Below are positions 24,581 to 37,817 of a stretch of 64,000 bases of DNA, piece after piece. The stretch's first letter is position 1; each line of letters starts with the position of its first letter. The stretch is from Rhodamnia argentea. Its lineage: Eukaryota > Streptophyta > Magnoliopsida > Myrtales > Myrtaceae. The stretch lies in assembly GCF_020921035.1 (NCBI RefSeq), contig NC_063157.1, positions 3,224,001-3,288,000 on the forward strand, written 5' to 3'. Below the pieces are notes generated by a model. It was not told the origin of the DNA. It worked only from the letters and a program-made list of their open reading frames with translations, and did no database searches. The translations under genes were made by a program, and so were the position numbers.

Positions 24581-27460
24581 ATGAATCGTCGTGGAAGAGC
24601 ACACGACGTGGGATCGAACTCCGGCCCGCCGAGAGGCCGAGGTTGGCGTCCAGTGGATGATCATGGGCATCGCCGCTCCTCTGTAATTTCATCGTGTCCC
24701 TCTCTTCTCTTATAAAAAACTCGTAATTTGTCTGGTCGCTGTGTTGTTGTTCTTTGTCTCTCCGCGTGTGTCGTTTGCTTTTGTTTCTTGGTTTTCAGTT
24801 GGAGTGGGTAGCACATCTATCTGTCGCAAGGGGTTTCTGTAGCTCTAATCAATAGTGAGAGAAGCATATGATCAAGAAATTTGTGCTTTTTGCCTATTAG
24901 GTGTTTGTGACATTATAGTCATGACAGTAACCTTTTATTCTTCGGTGAACTAGAAATGATGCACGCCCGATGCATGTCCCTCAAGGAAAGAATACTGTGA
25001 GAAACAATTTTACAATTTGAAAGTTTTCAATAAAAAGAGCTGACACCTCACAGTTGGATGAAAGTGAATAAGCATTTACGTACCGGAAGAAATCGGAGGT
25101 GGGATTAACATGGGATGAATGAGCATAACTAATGTATGCAGAAGACCGATGATGGAAAATCTATGGACAGATTTGATAGCAGATATCGCTGCTTGTTTGT
25201 TTCATCAGTAATATATTAGTTGCCGATAGACCAACTCAGCTTCATAATCTACCATATTTATGCACTTGTAAGTTCCTATAGTTAATTATAATATACTCAA
25301 GTCAGTAGTATCATCTATCTCTCAATGTGACATCTTTCACAACGAATTAGAAACCATTCCATTTCTGGGGGCCTTTGAATTGAATTGCTGCGGCTTATGC
25401 ATGGAGTAGATTGAAATCATTATGTTGCTTGTCTTCTCAGCCTGGAGACATGGAACTTAATTTGGGCATGAACAGAATCCAAATTGAGGAAACGGAGAAT
25501 AATTCTCTTTCACTCAACACAAATAGTGACTCTCTGCGAAGTGAGCCTCAGCAACCTTCAAGTTCCGACAGTGGTAAAGCCAAGGAAACGAAAAGTATTG
25601 CTGGCTTTGAAAATTTGGTGCCTGCTGAGGACTTTAAAGGGACTGGAAGATTTGATATTTGTGTGCCCCAAGTTGGTGCACCTGTAATGCTGAAGCCTTC
25701 GTTGCTCGTAAAGAATAGAGAAAAGCGTAATGAAGAGAAACGGTCACTGGAAGAACCTAACTGGAGAATATTGAGACCTGGAATGGTTCTTCTTAAAAGC
25801 TATCTCTCCATAAGTGATCAGGTATACGGTTACATCCCTCTCCAAACACTAACTTTTCTTGAAATGGAAATTTTGGGGGAGAAAAGAACAGAAGCATCCT
25901 CCTTGATTGAAAATTTTGACTCATAATATCTGTGCTTATGGTAAAATATATGCCTATTGATTTGCAAAGTTGTATCACGTTCAAGCCCATGGTATGATTT
26001 AATAAGAAATTAAAAGCGAAGGCAGCATAGGACTATTAATTGTTAGTCTTAGCACTAGTCAGTACGAATGAGTAGCCCCATTTTAGTGTTACCAGTTTGC
26101 TATTATGATGGAGACCATTTCCCTGGCTGTCTTAAAAATATGCTTTCAACAAAAAGTACCTGACATTCAGTTACTTCTAGTGGTATGCTTTTAGTGTAGT
26201 CCGCTCAGTGTGATCCTACTATCTATAGCTGTTTAGGAACTACATCTTATGTTTGTCCTGTCTGATGCTAGGTTAAAATTGTGAAGCTGTGCCGGGACCT
26301 TGGTCTTGGAGCTGGAGGTTTCTACCAGCCTGGTTATAAGGATGGTGCAAAGTTGCATCTGAAAATGATGTGCCTTGGTAAAAACTGGGACCCTGAGACA
26401 AGCGAGTATGGAGTGCGTCGACCAATTGATGGAGCCAAACCGCCAAGGATCCCGGAAGAATTTTGTTACTTGGTTGCAAAAGCTATCAGTGATTCTGATG
26501 CTCTTATAAGTAAAAATATCAAGAAAAATGATGCACAGGAAAAACTTCCACCAATGGCCCCAAACATCTGCATTGTGAACTTTTACACCGCCAGTGGGCG
26601 ACTTGGTCTCCATCAGGTTTGTAGTTAATATCTGACAGATCAATTGGTCTTCATTTAGGTTATTCTGTAGTTACTCTCTTAGTAGATATACCCTTAAAGA
26701 TGAGCTGCATCGTTAGAATAGTTCTGGCAGATGTAGTAAGGCTGAATTTTGAGGCCTGAATACATTGATCGAAGATTGTTTTTTCTTGTATGCTAATATT
26801 GTCTAATTGATTATTCTCTTAACTGTCAAGTTCAATCCTGCTCATCTATCCTTGTTTTTGTCTGAATATTACAAACCCTTGTACCTTGAGTACTGACTGA
26901 GTATGACATTCTTTTGTCAGAAATTCTTTGACTGAAAAATTATTACCGCTATTTTTCTGCAATCAACGGGAAAATTGTGAGGTGGATGCGATCTATCACC
27001 TCTCTCCTCAGAAGTAAAAATAGCATAAACCCCTTCTAGTCTGTTTGAGCTGCAGAGCAAATGCAAATTTCTACTCTCTTTCTATATAGTAAACAGAAGT
27101 AGGAGCCCTGGTTCACACAGCATCACTATTGACAGTCAGATTTTGGGTTTGCTGGATAAGGAACTTTGTGATATTGTCGAAATGCAGGATCGAGATGAGA
27201 GTGAAGAAAGCCTTCGCAAAGGAATACCTGTGGTGTCTTTCTCCATTGGAGACTCGGCAGAATTTTTATATGGAGATGAAAGAGACATTAAAGCTGAAAA
27301 GGTTTTACTGGAATCAGGAGACGTCTTGATATTCGGTGGGAAATCTAGACATATTTTTCATGGGGTACCTTCTATTCTCCAGGACTCTGCACCCAAGGCT
27401 TTGTTGGAAGAATCAAGGCTTCGAACTGGCCGCCTGAATTTAACTTTCCGAGAGTACTGA
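24581..27460 (+). CDS. ALKBH1-family 2OG-Fe(II) dioxygenase
   Basis: Four exons join in phase to 366 residues: 24581-24682, 25441-25821, 26272-26616 and 27188-27460. AlkB homologues oxidatively remove methyl groups from DNA or RNA bases using Fe(II), 2-oxoglutarate and oxygen; members of the plant ALKBH1 group are nuclear, cytosolic or plastid-located. The iron ligands are visible: HxD as His275-Gln-Asp277 across the exon 3/4 junction (NFYTASGRLGLHQ then DRDES), and the distal His334 in SRHIFHG. The 2OG-binding RxNxTxR motif is RLNLTFR (Arg358 to Arg364), right at the C-terminus. The substrate-side NICIVNFY strand is present. The first 120 residues are polar and not conserved (MNRRGRAHDVG start, Ser/Glu-rich). 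All catalytic residues are intact, so it is likely active. Which ALKBH1 paralogue it represents, and its substrate, cannot be read from the sequence. Confidence 0.9.
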
Positions 27461-28980
27461 TATCATAGTATTAGTTGGAAATGGCTGTTAATTGGTTTTA
27501 TCGTTTCTCTTTTCCCTGTCAGGTGAGGTAAGACAGAATGTGGTGTAAGAACCAAAAGGATGACTTTTAAGTTTCAGTCTTTCTAATTTAGGCTATATTT
27601 TCTATTCCATTTATTTCCTTATTACCATTTGTTTGAGCACATTGAATTGGTTAGTGTGATGGGTTAGCTTGAGCTATTTTTGTTTTGAAGTTGTTCAGGG
27701 TTAGTCAGCCTTGGTAAAGTCAGAACTGCGCGAAGATTCCTGAATTAATCCTTAAACGAGTTTCTCTTGTCGTAGTGATGGATGCGAGGCCCTTTTTAAC
27801 GTTGGTCACGGTTATGATTTACCGAAGGCTTCTGTATGAAAAATGGAGAATCCTAGAAAGCAAAAATCATAAAGAAAAAGAAAATAAAAGAGCAAATGTG
27901 TACATTGGCTCCTAGTTGATTTGACAGGTTTAATGCAGAAGAAAATTTAGAAAATGTTATGAAGTTTTATGCTCCGTTCGCTTGTATAGCTTATGAGAAT
28001 GAGTGAATGAAAAATATTTTTTTTGTCCACAAAATTATTTAGACATAACAATAAAATGCATTTGAGAGCAGAACAGCAATTTTCATCAAACTGGACCTTT
28101 TTGGCAGCCAAACCTCAACAGTCATAAAACCAAAAAACTTGGTTGGTCAACATCATGCTTGCTTTCGACCCAAAAAAAAAAAAAAAAACATCATGCTTGG
28201 TGGATTTTGCTCACAGAACAATGCAAGTAAATGCTTATTCCCATTAAACCAACCTGCAGGAAAAAATCAACCACCCACCAACCAACAAAATGTCCTGTTA
28301 GTCTCCATCTCTGCAAGTGTTAATCATATGCAAAATCCCTTTTCTTTTAAGACCCTGCCCCTAGTTGGAACGGAATCCTGAATTCATAACTTGTGCTTGC
28401 TTTGGTCCCTGAAAGTCCTCTCTGTAAGTTCTTGTGGGCTAATTATCAGGAAGCGTAAGGAAGCTAGGGAGAGGATAAAACCAGGCTGGAGAAGCAGGGC
28501 ACATGCTGAATTTAATCTCATAATGTTTAATACAGTTTAGATCAGAAATTGAGCATGTGCCCTGGCTCTCCATCTTGGTTCCTCTCTCTTACGACAATCT
28601 TTGGCGGACTTGGCGGCAACTCTGCACCAGAAATATCAAAGGTAATTCGACTCTTCCATCGTCTTCTATGTCCCCCATTTGGACATTTGTGCCAGCTTGT
28701 ACATTAGCTCTCTGCCAACTTTCTTATTCCTGCGCTTGGTCGTTCTGACATATTTGAATCAGTTGAACCTGTGCTGAAACAAGAATTGTCGAACTGCACG
28801 GCCTAGCATGTGGGACCGAAAAGGTCATATTCTTAAATGATTCAAGATGTTCTGGTTTTTAAATTTTCGCATCTTTTCAAGAATGTTTCAGTCACTATGC
28901 CTGTCGTAATCCCAAGAAGCAACACTTCCGCTATGTGACTAGTATAGAAAAAGATTGATACGACATTTTTTGTTTGCCAG

Positions 28981-29023
<43 letters not shown>

Positions 29024-29056
29024 TCAGAATCGCTGGTAAATGATGGACAAAGATGC
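27461..29056. other. Convergent intergenic region
   Basis: The 3' ends of the ALKBH1-like gene (+) and the ABCB gene (-) face each other here. A 17-base A run lies at about 28171. Sequence near 27970 (GCTCCGTTCG) resembles a plant hAT MITE terminus, but no partner end was found. No gene was recognised. Confidence 0.5.
28984..29020. repeat. GA microsatellite
   Basis: About 18 GA units lie 40 bases beyond the ABCB stop codon, probably within its 3' UTR. Confidence 0.95.
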
Positions 29057-32000
29057 TCAAGAGAATGCGTGGGCTTCGCTCTCGGCACGAACTAGACTAG
29101 CATAGAGGCCATTGACCTGGGAGGCCATCAGCGTATCATGGCTTCCGTACTCTGTGACCTTGCCTTCTTTGACGACAGCGATCACATCGGCTTCCCTAAT
29201 GGTGGACATTCTATGTGCCACGACAATGGTAGTGGCTCGTCTTGATGCCGCCCTCAACGCATCTTGGACATGCCTTTCAGATTCCAAGTCTAAAGCACTA
29301 CTCGCCTCATCAAGTAGAAGCACCCTCGATTTTTTCAGCATGGCTCTCGCTATGGCGATCCTTTGTTTTTGACCTCCAGATAATTGGGCACCACTCTCGC
29401 CAACCTGCGACAGCGGAGGATTCTCAGGTTAAGCTATTTGATATACTGTCCTCTCTTTTTTTTCTGCTAGTTGGACTACTTAGGTACTCAATCACTCACC
29501 CTGACAAATTATACTTCAGTTAACTAATTCCTAGGGACCTAGGAGATGAGGTATAGTGAATTTGTTTGTCAAAAACAGAACAAGGAAAGCAATGTCAGAA
29601 AGATGTACCTGGGTTTCGTAGCCTTGAGGAAGACCACTGATGAACTTGTGGATATGAGCTTCTTTTGCAGCTTCCTCGATCTCTGCCCACGAAGCATTCG
29701 GATTTCCAAATGCTATATTCTCTCTGATGCTTCCTCCAAAAAGTGCAGGTTCTTGGCTTACCAGTGCTATCTGCCTCCTCAGCCATTTCACATTCATCTC
29801 CCTCAGATCAACCCCTCCCATCATGACCTTCCCCTCATTTGGGTCGTAAAATCTCTGTACCAACCATATGACCGTCGATTTCCCTGACCCGCTAGATCCC
29901 ACCAGAGCCACCATACTGCCGGCTTTTACCTTGAGACGGAAGTCTCTCAAGACAGTCACCTCCGGCCTCGAAGGATACGCAAAAGTTACCATTTTTAGCT
30001 CAATATCCCAAGGTTTTGACCTTTCCAGCTTCCTTCCTCTCCCTTCGTCATTTCCAATTAGAGGTCTCCGGTTAATGATGTCAAGAACAGCTGGAATAGC
30101 CGTTGCTGCCATTGAAGTGTCCGGGGCCAGACCAGCTAATTGGCCAACTGAGAATGAGCTAAGTACTAAAATGAGAAATATTTTGTAAACTGCACCAAAG
30201 TTGGCCCCGTCTTCTTTGAGAAGGTACGCTCCGAACCAGAGAGTGAGAGTATATGCGCCATACATGGCACCTTGAGCAAATCCCAAGGTTAAGCCTAAAA
30301 TCTGTGACTTCCTCACGGACTTCTTCTTTGGTTCAGATAAAGCATGGTCAAAGGATTTGATCAACTGTTCTTGAGCTGAGAATGTCGTTACCGTTCTGAT
30401 GTTTGAGATTGCGCCGGCAGCTATGTTGCTAGCTTTAGCGTAAGCTTCGTTATCTACTTTGGGTCCAATATTTATGATCAAGCTCAAATAACTTGCGCCG
30501 AGTGTGAATGGAGTGAGAGCAGCTGCCAGAAGGGCTAACCTCCATTCGAGAAAGAACGAAACACCTAGCCCGACGGCTGCTGAACTCAGACCCATTAACA
30601 TGACAGAAACTCGATCTCCTAGGACAGACCGAAAACTGATACAATCAGATGACAATCTTGAAACAAGTACTCCAGTGGAATTCTCTTCGAAATCGAACCA
30701 TCCTGGTTCTTGTTTTAATGTTGAATGGAACAGAAGGCTTCTAACTCTTGTTGTGAGCTTTGTCCCAGCCCAACCGCAGAAACCTTGGTGCCCGATCATG
30801 GATATCATACAACCCAAGCCAAGACCAACTAGAACCAAACAAAGACGACCAACTCTTTCTTTTATCTTTTCCCCGTCTGAACTGAAGTAAATGCCAAGGG
30901 CATCTCCAAGAATCAAGGGGAAGACTGAAAGAATTGCACCCCCAAGCATACCAAAGAGAAATCCTAGTATCAGGACAAAAAGCTCTGGTCTCTGTAAGCT
31001 CCATATCTCAGAAAGTCGATAGTTCCTTTGTACTGGCTTTTGAGATTCTTCATCTTCTAGTTTGTTGTCATGCATGGATCCATAGTGGTTCGATAGAGAG
31101 ACTTCATGGCCATACTTTGAAACCAATACATGGTCCTTAGATTTATCATATATGGAGGAGTCAGCACCCTTCTGAAGAATGTCAAATTGTTCCGGTGGAG
31201 GCTTCGACACTGCTTCAGAAGCTAGCTTAACGAGGTCATAGTAGGCTCCCCCCTTTTCCATGAGCTGACGGTGGTCACCAATCTCAACAACAGACCCTTG
31301 ACCAAGCACAGCAATTGTTTGAGCATTTCTTACCGTCGCAAGCCTGTGAGCGATGACAATGGTTGTTCTGCTAGTGGAGATTTCGTCAATTGCCTGTTGA
31401 ACTACAATTTCAGACTCTGGGTCTAAGGCACTGGTTGGCTCATCTAGTAGAAGGATTCTAGGATCTTTGATCATGGCTCGAGCTAGTGCGATCCGTTGTT
31501 TTTGTCCACCTGAGAGTAGTGTTCCTCCGTCTCCGACCTGCATAGAAGTCAGTAATGGACAACTCATGCATTTGAGGCAAGTATTGACTTGCAAGAAGCT
31601 AGTCATGCGTCAGAGCTAGAACACAAAATCACAATTTAAGAGTCCTTGTTAAATTCCATAATTACATTCAAAAGGGAAATATGCTTTCTTTTCTTGTATG
31701 AACCGATGCCAAGTCTTTCAGTAATATCACCTGCGTGTCATAGCCTTGTGGGAGGCCCAAGATGAAGTTGCTGGCGTTTGCAGCAATGCAAGCAGCCATT
31801 GCTTCCTTCCTTGTGGTGTTATCTTTGCCCATCATCACATTTTCTATAATGCTTGTTGCAAAGAGAGCAGGCTCCTGGCCTAACATGCCTATCTGACTTC
31901 TTAGCCACCTGACCTGCAGCGCCCTTATGTCATGTCCGTCCAAGACGATTGTCCCTGCCACTTCGAACTGTTAGTGGAGGAATAGAGTAATATGGGACGC

Positions 32001-35000
32001 TTCACTAAAGATTAGCCCTCATTTATCAACTATGATTGTCTGTCGGAGTGCGAATATAATTTGCAAGTAAGTTGCATTCAAACAACTAAGTAGATATGCG
32101 CTTACCCTTTGCAGGATCATAAAACCTTTCTATCAGAGCGAATATGGTGGATTTGCCGCCTCCGCTTAGACCCACTAATGCGAAAGTCTTTGAAGAGGGA
32201 ATCACCAGACTCAAGGAGCGGAGTATCAGAGCATCCGGACGAGATGGGTATGCAAAACTAACTCCTGCGAACTCAATCTTTCCACGAACATGCGACAGTA
32301 TCCTCCCGCTAGGGTTGTAGGGATCTATTTCCGGGACTCTGTCTGTTACTGCGAACACCCGGGTTGCTGCTACAGTGCCTTGAGCGAATTGAGCAAAGTA
32401 GGACAATGACAATGCCAAGCCCCTGCAGTATGAAGGAGGAGAATCAATCTTCTTCTAGTCAAGAGCTATATATGCATTCGACATGCATCATCATACCCGA
32501 AACCTCACGGATCTCCAAGTAGCTTAGCAGTGAGGTTCACTTGGCAAAACCATAAATAAAGTCCTCTTTTACTGAATAATTCATCTTGAAGCCATTTCAA
32601 CATATGTCATGACAGAAATAAGTACCTCCCACCGAGATTGACACCAAAGAAGCAAGCGATTGCTTCACCTCCTCTGATCTCGCCACGAGCAACCAATATA
32701 GAACCATACCAAAAGGCCAATGCCCACGTCGAGTATGTAACCAAGTAGATGACTCCGATTCCTGCGCCCTTGGCGAACCCAACCTTGGCTCCTATGGGAA
32801 TTGACATTGACAGCAACTCAGCATATCTCGCAGCCAAATTATCTTCCGCAACAAATGAAAACACCGTTCTGATGGAACTGATAGCCTGCTCAGCAACGCT
32901 GCCAGCTCTTCGATAAGAAGCCTTCATTGTATCAATAAGAGAAGGACCAAAAAGGAGTTAGGAATCATAGCATAGTGAGATCCTTCATTCTCAAGTGTAT
33001 TTGCTACCTCATTACCTCTTCCTTTTGAGCTAGACCGACATAAACAGCCTTGTAAGCAATGCCGCAGAGCATCGTCAATGGAGTGACAGCAAATACTACT
33101 AGAGATATCTTCCACGATTGTATGAACCCAACCGCGTATCCACAGAGGAAAGTGAAAATATTGTGAATAAAGTGTGCCATCTGTGAAGTTACAGAAAAAA
33201 GAAAGAGATGTCTATGAAATAGATGCACTGCTTGGCTGGTTCTTGATATCATGGAAAAAGGAGCAATAACATGAAGAGCGCACCTTTTCGCCCATCACTT
33301 CTTGAATTTGCGCAATATCGCTCGAGATTCCATGCATGATATCACCGGTGCTCACTTGTGTGTCAAAAAAGCCAATGTCCTGTCGGAGAACTGCTCTCAG
33401 GTAGTTAGTCCTTATCCTCTGAGCTGCTCTCTCCCCTACCAATCTCCAACATGTTATTTCTGCAAAAAATTTGCCACAGCTCCTCGCTTAACCATTGCCA
33501 ACAGATGAATCATTGCATACTTCGGAGGAAAAGAGAATTGAAGCGGTTCAATTCTTTCCGTAGCCAAATAGAAGACAATATTTAGGCGGCACACGAACCA
33601 TATGCCACTTAGCTAGAGGAGAGAAGATCCTAATCACAACATTATCAATTGATTTTGTTCTTACCCATGTAAGCTCCAACCACCACTACCGCTGCTAGTC
33701 CAGTCATAAACAGAGATACCTGAAATGAAATCAACACCAGAAATTTGAACATGGTTATGAAACACGTAGCAATGATCCGTACAAAAAATGCAATCTCTTA
33801 CACGCGCAATGTACGATATGATGTTTAATTCACCATCGACTACAAGATAAGGTATCAGATCATTCACATTACTGCAGGTGAAGATTATATTGAAATCACA
33901 GAGGATTTATCGCGCTTCGTCACTAACTACAAGAGATGGAAAGTTGTACGGTCAGGTTGCCCACATAACCCAGATATTCATGTTAAGGTGAAGGAAAGGA
34001 TACAGCGCGGCAAGTTTTTAAATACCTTGTCTACATCGTTCATCATCCGGTCTTTCTGATTTTTCGATTCTAGACCAATCTTGTTCACAAATTTTCCAAA
34101 AAGAAGAGAATACCAAGGAAGCGCACCCCCATTAATTAGAGCTCCCAAGCACCCAAAGATCACAAGAACAAAATCCCACGTTGTTGAGTACTTGAACAAG
34201 CCGAATAGCCCAATAGGCCTCACTGGCTCTTCTTCATCCTCTTCTTCCTCGTCTAACTCCTTGTCGTCGGGAGGTAATATTTCGATGTCATTGTATCTAT
34301 TTACATGACCATGACGTTGGATTCCCGAATCCCACTCATCGTGACTATGCTGATCACGACCAGGATTGAAGCGTTGCGATTCAGGGCCAATGCCTTCTTC
34401 CTTGTTCCTTGAATGTCCATGTCCGCCATGGTCATGTCCACCGTGTGATGTGCCGCGACCATAATCATGTCCTCTACGCGATTTCTCATGATGATGATCA
34501 CGACGATGACCACGAGTGTCATAGTCACTGTCGTCTTCGTCGAAAACAGTATTCACATGACGATGATATCTATGAGGACTCAAAGAGCTGACTTTCCCCT
34601 CAAAGTCATCATCTTTGTTGTAGCCAAAAAGTTTGAGCTCGTCCTTGTGACCAAAACGGCCATTGTTACTTCCTTCCTTGATCACTTCCAAGTTCGAACG
34701 ACCCTTCTTGGTGTAAGTATTCTCACCAGCAGCATAACTCCTTCCAAAGAATGCACTCTCATTATTATCTCTGTCCACAAAGCTTCGCAGCTCAAGCCTC
34801 TCGCCAGCAACAGCACCGTACCCCGAATACTCGTAGTAAGGATTCGTGAACCTCTGAACACCGACACTCGTGCGGGAGAGGTAGTAGTCATTCGCCGTTC
34901 GCCGAAAAACTCGGCTCTGGGACGGCGTGGTGGCAGCGGTCCAGGGGCTCAGGGCCGCACCGAGATTCCGGCCATCCCGCCACCCTGTCGGCTCAAACTG

Positions 35001-35231
35001 CCACGACAGCTCGCCCTGCCATGACCTGTCGCCGTCCGCCCCGAACGGCGTGGTGGGCGAAGGGTGGGGGAACCGCCTCGGGGTGTGGCTACGCGACGCC
35101 TGGTGCGAGCTGAGAGGTGTGAAGGAGCGGGATGCAGGGCGTGACGTGGCCGGAGTGACATGCCGTGGGCGGCGAGAGTTGGTGGCGGGGGAGAAGGAGG
35201 AGTAGTCGAAATCGAAGGATGAGTCAGCCAT
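29057..35231 (-). CDS. Full-size ABCB (MDR/PGP) transporter with His-rich N-terminal extension
   Basis: Nine exons join in phase to 1573 residues (minus strand): 34026-35231, 33665-33719, 33284-33459, 33016-33180, 32626-32921, 32106-32422, 31731-31960, 29609-31537 and 29057-29404. The layout is TMD-NBD-TMD-NBD. NBD1 shows Walker [10 protein letters not shown], signature LSGGQ and Walker [16 protein letters not shown]2 shows Walker [10 protein letters not shown], signature LSGGQ and [12 protein letters not shown]. Plant B-family exporters sit in the plasma membrane and move auxin and other lipophilic compounds; this subgroup's substrate is not known to me. Usual length is 1230-1290 residues. 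The extra length is a hydrophilic extension of about 335 residues before the first membrane segment ([15 protein letters not shown] near residue 352). Residues 1-200 of it are Ser/Thr/Arg/Pro-rich, about 240-310 are His/Asp/Gly-rich, and an acidic EEEEDEEE stretch follows. The ATG at 35231 is preferred over one at 35327, which would add a Pro-rich leader. All core motifs are intact. Confidence 0.92.
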
Positions 35232-35940
35232 TGTTGGGGGAGGAGGAGGAGGAAGAGGTTGAGAGCATGGAAAGTTCGGTGATAATAAGGGGAAGAAAGA
35301 GAAGTTTGATGAAGAGACAGCCAACAACGCATGGAAGGATCAGAAAGAAAGGGTCCAAACCGTGTTTGGAGCTAAATCCAAGGAGAGATTTGCCTAGGAG
35401 TCAACTGAGACTATGCTTCCTCCGCCTATATTTTAATGTTTGTGTTTTGTTTATGCCTGATTCTTGTTGGTGCTCATCTCTTTCTTTTTTCAATGTAGAC
35501 AATACTCACAGCAAATTTTCTTCCGTCCGATGACAGACAGATCATGTCACGATGTTATCCATGCTTAAGTTTGCCAACCAAGTGAATTCATGTTAATATA
35601 GAAGTAAAAGTGTCTCATTTCATTCAATAGTCATATGATCGATCTGTTTCCAAAATGAGTTTATTAGTACTAATTCGATGACGACCCACCAATTTGCTCA
35701 TATCAGATTGATTAGTTCTCCTCTGCGTTTCGCATGAAACATTGCACTGACGTTGCTTTGGAACTTGGAACGTGAAGTTATCGTAAACATCGTTTGTTCT
35801 CGAGTAATTTCCACAAGAGCGCGAAGAAACCGGCCGTCACGTTGGGAGAACAAATTTAATTCATGGCGTTCCACATTATGTTTCCATTTTTCTATTCCTC
35901 TCTAACACACAGCTGATCATTTGGAAAGAAGCACCATCAT
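35232..35940. other. ABCB upstream region
   Basis: This is the likely 5' UTR and promoter of the ABCB gene (transcribed to the left), GC-rich with GGAGGAGGAGG near 35237. No clear TATA box was found. The rest is AT-rich spacer. Confidence 0.45.
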
Positions 35941-37508
35941 TTGAATGCTTATATGCAAAGTTTCCTCGCACTTAACGATGGACTGCAGCAACAACAAAAT
36001 ATCACAAAGAGAGCTGAATATGTACATATGCAACAAGAAATGCAGAAGACGCCGAGGCCGGCAGCTAAATTTCACAGGGAGTTAACTGCGGCTACAGATG
36101 GACCGTTTCTGCATAATAATTTAAGCGGGGTGGGAGTGTTGGACAGGTACTAAATTGACTCGTGCTTAAGGTTTTTGTCCTGCCTTTCGTAGTGCTTGAT
36201 GACCCTTTTGTGCTTGTTCTCTTGCAAAGCGCAGGATCGAAGGAAATACAAGATTGTGAGGCCAAGTGTAAACTCCAAACAGTGAGTTTCTCTCTTGGCC
36301 AAGCTCAGGGCTCTTTTTCTGGGATTTTTTTTAGGCCAAAGCAGAACGGGCCTCTCCATTTGTCAGCAGCGAGATCATTCATATCTGCTCCAACTTTCTT
36401 CTTTTATTTTTCATGGAATTCTGGCAGAAGAACTTTGACTGGTAAGACATGGCTATGGAAGTCGGAGCTCTTTAGTTTATGCAATCCCTTCTCTGTCAAT
36501 CAATCAGTGAAGGGTCATGACAAGCGTCAAAAGTTCAATTGAAAGACGGGAATATGAGTAACTTTGGAATGGTGAAAGAGTATGCTGATGGTTAATTCGG
36601 TTTTTCGCAGGAAAAGGGCGAAGGTAACGTCCGAGATGTGACATTGCTGCCTTGTAAAGTCGAAAGGGAAAAATTCACAATCGAATTATTCGGTTAGATG
36701 CTGTTTCGACCGACAGGAATTGATCTGTTTCTTGGTTTCATAACTTCAGTTTGGCCGTTAAAGCACATATACGCTTGTGTACAGTCTCGCCAAACTAGAT
36801 GATGAGGGTCAAATTCGGCACAATTTAGCTGGAGTTATTCAAAGCACGTTACTTGGTTTGGTCTGATCTTCCCTATAAGAAAATTACTGAGAAAAGAAGG
36901 AACAAAAAACAACCAAGTTTGATTAAGATCGTCGCTAAATGAAGTTGAAAGGCGCCTGTGCATGTCGATGTTGCTTTTTTACTCTCTGCACCCACCATGC
37001 TCTCTAGGCATGAAATTCCCTTCATCTCTCATGTTCATCCTCTGCAACTAGTCCTATATTTTTTGCAGTTATATTCGAGTGTACTCAAGCTTTTGCGCGT
37101 ATTTAAATGCAAGGCACAGGACAAGGCTTCATGTGTCTGATAAAAGTAGTTGTATGCTCCTAGTGACAGTTATAATCCATGAACATCAGTTGAAAACTTC
37201 TCTTGCACAATTTTTGCTTCTGGAACTTCCTTTCGTTTGCGCCGAGTAACAGATGCTTCACGTATTTCACCTGGGCAGTCTTTTTCCGGTTTCGATTCAC
37301 TAGAGCCCGTGCTATAGTGATGCTTGAGAACAAAATGCACAATACTGCAGGAGTCGAAAATTCATTTTCAAGTACCAGGCTGAATTTTGAAGACGCGGGA
37401 TATTATTCACAAGAGAATTCAGTATCGAATGTGTTAACTCCAGAGTCCAGTTTCCGGGCCACTGGTGAGTCTCGTGATACAGCAGAGGGAAGCAAGTTGA
37501 GCAAATGA
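35941..37508 (+). other. Coding-like exon fragments, gene uncertain
   Basis: Three stretches look exonic on the plus strand but match nothing I recognise. At 35941-36147 a frame reads MNAYMQSFLALNDG then ...AEYVHMQQEMQKTPRPAAKF, ending at a GACAG|GTAC donor. A segment from about 36231 reads SAGSKEIQDCEAKCKLQT between a GCAAAG acceptor and a GTGAGT donor and keeps phase with the first. At about 37322-37508 a frame reads NKMHNTAGVENSFSSTRLNF and ends LSK-stop. The link between the second and third pieces is not resolved. It may be a small gene, the remnant of one, or chance. Confidence 0.25.
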
Positions 37509-37817
37509 TATGCAAAAAATACAGCACTTGCTTGTAATGTAATCACATCATCCATATTCACTTGCCGAACTCCTACTAATCGATAACAGAACAGTTCCAT
37601 TTTCTGATACATACTTCACATACGGAATAAATACGTCCTATACAATACCAAGATCAGATTTGGTGCCGTGCCGTGTGAGAACTTCAACACAACATACAGC
37701 ATATTCAACTTCTTAAAGCATGCCTCGCTAAACACCTGCATCTAGCAAGCATTCCTCCTTGACTCCGAACCGGTGAAAAGGGAAAAATCAGAATCCTCTC
37801 ATTAGGAGTTCAGTGAC

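Noticed and set aside
33662-33867. Minus-strand frame [14 protein letters not shown]... in the ABCB region
   Set aside because: Its right part is intron. The real exon is the shorter 33665-33719 in another frame ([19 protein letters not shown]), which keeps phase with both neighbours.
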